33,727 nt of DNA from Flavobacteriaceae bacterium (GTDB lineage Bacteria; Bacteroidota; Bacteroidia; Flavobacteriales; Flavobacteriaceae). Under the pieces are notes generated by a model, which ran no database searches, was not told where the DNA came from, and saw only the letters and a program-made list of their open reading frames with translations. Positions 30,903 through 33,727 of the stretch are shown here, piece after piece; the stretch's first letter is position 1; the number at the start of each line of letters is the position of its first letter. Location of the stretch: contig JAURCF010000013.1 of the NCBI GenBank assembly GCA_030828565.1, positions 1 through 33,727 of the forward strand, in the 5' to 3' direction. Position numbers and translations under genes: made by a program.

Positions 30903-33727
30903 ATGAAAGAACAGCGAAACGCCTCCGAAAAAGATTTTTTATTTTCTACATGGGCGATTACCCACAAAACAATCATATACGTTATCATGGCTATTTTCCT
31001 GTTTTTGGGGATCTCGTCGTATTTTACCATGCCTCGTGAAAATTTTCCGGAAATCAAACAAACCAATGTTTTTTTAAGTGCAGCCTACCCCGGAAACACT
31101 GCAGAAGATGTTGAACGATTGATTACCAACCCCTTGGAAGATGCCGTAAAAGGCATTTCCAATTTGGTGGAAATCACCTCTACTTCTCAAGAAAATTATT
31201 CCATTATAAAACTCGAATTTGACGAAAGTATAACCGTTGAAAGTGCAAAACAGCAAGTCAAGGACAATATTGACGCTGTCATTTCAAGCGAAGACTGGCC
31301 AACTTTTAACAATGCCAAAATTGAACCCAATGTGTTTGATCTAAACTTTTCGGAAGAAATGCCCATTTTGAATGTCAATATCAAAGGGGATTATCCGACA
31401 GAAAAGCTGAAAGAAATTGCTGAAATTTTACAAGAAAAAATTGAACGTCTGGACGAAGTAAAAGAGGTAGATATTCGAGGAGCACAAGACAAAGAAATTG
31501 AAGTCGCCGTTGACATTCAAAAAATGAAGGCTTCAAAAATTAGTTTCGACGATATCATTAATTCGATTGCCAGAGAAAATACTACCGTTGCAGCCGGCAA
31601 TATTGTCAGTAGCGGATTGCGAAGAACATTGAGAGTTATTGGAGAAATCGAAAACCCTGAAGATCTTGGAAGTTTTGTGGTAAAAAACGACAATGGTACC
31701 GTTTTTTTGAAAGACGTTGCTCAAATTTCTTTTAAAGAAAAAGAGAAAACTACCTATGCCAGAGAGTTTGGTGAAAATGTAGTGATGCTCGATGTGAAAA
31801 AAAGAGCTGGTAAAAACCTCATTGAAGCCGTCAACAAAATTGTTGAAATGGTTACCTACTCAAAAGAAAATATTTTTTCGAACAGCCTCGAAATTAGCAT
31901 TTCCAACGATCAATCCATGTTAACAATCAATCAAGTCAATGACTTGGTTAATAATATTTTGTTTGGGGTACTTCTTGTTGTGACGGTTCTCATGTTTTTC
32001 CTTGGATTTAGAAACGCGCTTTTTGTTGGCTTTGCAATCCCGATGTCCATGTTCATGTCGCTCATGATTTTACAAGCCCTAGGATATACACTCAACACTA
32101 TGGTTTTGTTTGCTTTGGTTATGGGACTTGGAATGTTGGTAGATAATGGAATTGTAGTGGTAGAAAACGTTTACCGACTCATGGAAAAAGAAGGTATGAG
32201 TCGTATTGAAGCTGCCAAAAAAGGTGTCGCCGAAATCGCATACCCCATTATTGTTTCAACAGCTACTACCATTGCCGCTTTTATTCCTTTGGGAATGTGG
32301 CCTGGAACTATGGGTGAGTTTATGATTTATTTTCCCATTACCTTATCTATTGTTTTGGGATCTTCTTTGATTGTTGCTATCTTTTTCAACTCAATGTTGG
32401 TGTCTCGATTCATGGAAATCGAAGAACGTACGATAACCCTCAAAGGATTGATTCGCCTAACCTATACAATGGGAGGGTTTGGATTGCTTTTGGTTTTTGC
32501 AGGAGGTGTTTGGTCTGGATTTGGAACGCTTTTGATATGCGTAGTTGGACTGGTTTGGCTCTATAAATATTATATCAAAAAATGGGCAGCTTTTTTTCAA
32601 TTTCAATTCCTTGTAGCTCTCGAAAATCGATATGAAAAAGTGTTGGCTTTTGCCATGCGTGGATGGCGTGCCTATGCTTTTTTGGGTGGAACCGTATTGT
32701 TATTGATGCTGACTTTCGTGATTGTAGGAATCGCTTCACCCAAAGTAGAATTTTTTCCAGACAATCAACCCAATCAAATCATTGTATATATTGAATATCC
32801 GCAAGGGACTGATATCGAAAAAACTAACGGTATCACAAAAAAAATTGAAAAAGATGTTTTTTCGGTTATCAATGATCCGCTTTATCTAAAAAACGGCTAC
32901 AATTATATGGTAGAGTCGGTAGTGTCACAAGTGGGAGCTGGCGCAGGAAATCCCGAGACCGATAGTGGCTCTGAAGCCGATATGCCGCACAAAGCCAAAA
33001 TAACTGCCACCATGCGAGAATTTAAATTTCGCGAAGGGCAATCCAGTGAAGAGTTACGGCAAAAAATTCAAACCCAACTAAATGGAAAATTTCCTGGTGT
33101 TTCTGTTTCCGTCGAAAAAGATGCCAACGGACCTCCATCAGGTTACCCTGTCAATATTGAAGTTACAGGTCTGCATTACGATGAATTGATTGTTACAGCA
33201 GAAAACATAAGGGCTTTTATAAATAGTCAAAATATTAACGGAATTGAAGAATTAAAAATTGATGTCAATCGAAACAAACCGGGAATGCGCATCGAAATTG
33301 ATCGTGAAAAAGCAGGCGCTCTTGGACTTACCGCAGGGCAAATTGGAAGACAATTGCGCCGTTCACTGTTTGGTGAAAAAGCAAGTGTTTATAAGTCGGG
33401 CGGTGAAGACTATGATATCAATGTTCGGTTTCAGGGTCAAGACCGTTACGATGCCTCGGCTTTGTTCAATCAAAATATCACGTTTAGAGATCAAGCTTCT
33501 GGAAAAATTAAAGAAATTCCTGTTGCATCTGTGGTGTCTCAACAAAATATCGTCTCATACAGCGCTATCAAACATCGAGGGTTAAAACGAGTTGTTACGG
33601 TTTACTCATCTATTTTACCAGGCTACAATGCGGTAGAAATTGTGAATCAACTTAAGGTTCGACTCAAAGATTTTACAGAACTTCCAAAAGATGTCAATTA
33701 TAGCTTTACGGGAGAAATTGAAAAACA
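30903..33727 (+). CDS. RND efflux permease, 3' truncated by the window edge
   Basis: The frame starts at ATG 30903 (MKEQRNASEKDFLFSTWAIT) and is open to the end, 941 codons without the stop. The first helix and porter domain (SAAYPGNTAEDVERLITNPL) are typical of AcrB-like pumps. The helix 4 proton-relay segment at residues about 411-424 reads LVDNGIVVVENVYR. Classical pumps have two adjacent Asp here; this one has Asp414-Asn415. Another long helical block follows (FPITLSIVLGSSLIVA). It is expected to export drugs, bile-salt-like compounds or other hydrophobic substrates, controlled by the TetR protein. Roughly 100 to 200 C-terminal residues are missing. Confidence 0.95.
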   Translation, partial: MKEQRNASEKDFLFSTWAITHKTIIYVIMAIFLFLGISSYFTMPRENFPEIKQTNVFLSAAYPGNTAEDVERLITNPLEDAVKGISNLVEITSTSQENYSIIKLEFDESITVESAKQQVKDNIDAVISSEDWPTFNNAKIEPNVFDLNFSEEMPILNVNIKGDYPTEKLKEIAEILQEKIERLDEVKEVDIRGAQDKEIEVAVDIQKMKASKISFDDIINSIARENTTVAAGNIVSSGLRRTLRVIGEIENPEDLGSFVVKNDNGTVFLKDVAQISFKEKEKTTYAREFGENVVMLDVKKRAGKNLIEAVNKIVEMVTYSKENIFSNSLEISISNDQSMLTINQVNDLVNNILFGVLLVVTVLMFFLGFRNALFVGFAIPMSMFMSLMILQALGYTLNTMVLFALVMGLGMLVDNGIVVVENVYRLMEKEGMSRIEAAKKGVAEIAYPIIVSTATTIAAFIPLGMWPGTMGEFMIYFPITLSIVLGSSLIVAIFFNSMLVSRFMEIEERTITLKGLIRLTYTMGGFGLLLVFAGGVWSGFGTLLICVVGLVWLYKYYIKKWAAFFQFQFLVALENRYEKVLAFAMRGWRAYAFLGGTVLLLMLTFVIVGIASPKVEFFPDNQPNQIIVYIEYPQGTDIEKTNGITKKIEKDVFSVINDPLYLKNGYNYMVESVVSQVGAGAGNPETDSGSEADMPHKAKITATMREFKFREGQSSEELRQKIQTQLNGKFPGVSVSVEKDANGPPSGYPVNIEVTGLHYDELIVTAENIRAFINSQNINGIEELKIDVNRNKPGMRIEIDREKAGALGLTAGQIGRQLRRSLFGEKASVYKSGGEDYDINVRFQGQDRYDASALFNQNITFRDQASGKIKEIPVASVVSQQNIVSYSAIKHRGLKRVVTVYSSILPGYNAVEIVNQLKVRLKDFTELPKDVNYSFTGEIEK

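Noticed and set aside
33259-33585. Plus-strand 108-codon frame near the window end
   Set aside because: It is out of frame within the RND permease, whose own frame reads cleanly across the region.
1-33727. CRISPR array, transposase or phage genes
   Set aside because: No regularly spaced repeats, transposase or phage structural motifs were found on either strand.

Overview
The window reads as chromosome from a marine-type member of the Flavobacteriaceae (Bacteroidota). The evidence is low GC, TAnnTTTG-type promoter elements instead of sigma70 boxes, type IX secretion (T9SS) sorting domains at the ends of two large exported proteins, a PorP/SprF outer-membrane protein, a GH81 laminarinase and a carotenoid lycopene cyclase. 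No CRISPR array, rRNA operon, transposase or integrase was seen.

Layout. 1-1979: the 3' end of a huge T9SS type B adhesin-like protein followed by its PorP/SprF partner. 2200-6069: a row of small units: a DUF2911 protein, two overlapping small membrane proteins on the minus strand (one only 58 aa), an aldo/keto reductase, a YHYH-domain lipoprotein and a SAM methyltransferase. 6193-11515 (minus): an unknown secreted protein and a 1466-aa multimodular GH81 beta-1,3-glucanase with a T9SS type A tail. 11674-12384: an exported rhodanese-thioredoxin fusion.

12446-17691 is the most patchwork part. It has a truncated DUF2892 gene, katG with a downstream gene of unknown function, an intact DUF2892 gene bracketed by 29-bp direct repeats, a 52-aa ORF, a CDF cation transporter, an exported acetolactate-decarboxylase-like lipoprotein and tRNA-Asn. 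The tRNA 3' end plus its terminator hairpin has a diverged second copy near 15739-15795. That is the footprint expected if DNA was inserted at the 3' end of the tRNA gene.

17758-25482 holds envelope and metal homeostasis genes: rseP and a SCO-type copper chaperone from divergent promoters, then feoA-feoB-Cys-rich peptide (ferrous iron uptake). Facing them is a minus-strand operon of a DtxR/MntR-type regulator, a ZIP permease, a small CNGKC-motif protein and a Met/His-rich outer-membrane barrel. A near-consensus DtxR-type palindrome sits 39 bp upstream of the regulator. 25529-27680: lycopene cyclase and a short-chain polyprenyl diphosphate synthase converge. 27804 to the end: a TetR-regulated tripartite efflux operon (TetR, TolC, membrane-fusion lipoprotein, RND permease), with the permease cut by the window edge.

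The best leads are the tRNA-Asn-linked duplications, the duplicated DUF2892 genes around katG, and the regulator-ZIP-CNGKC-barrel operon with its palindrome. All functional statements come from motif reading without database searches.
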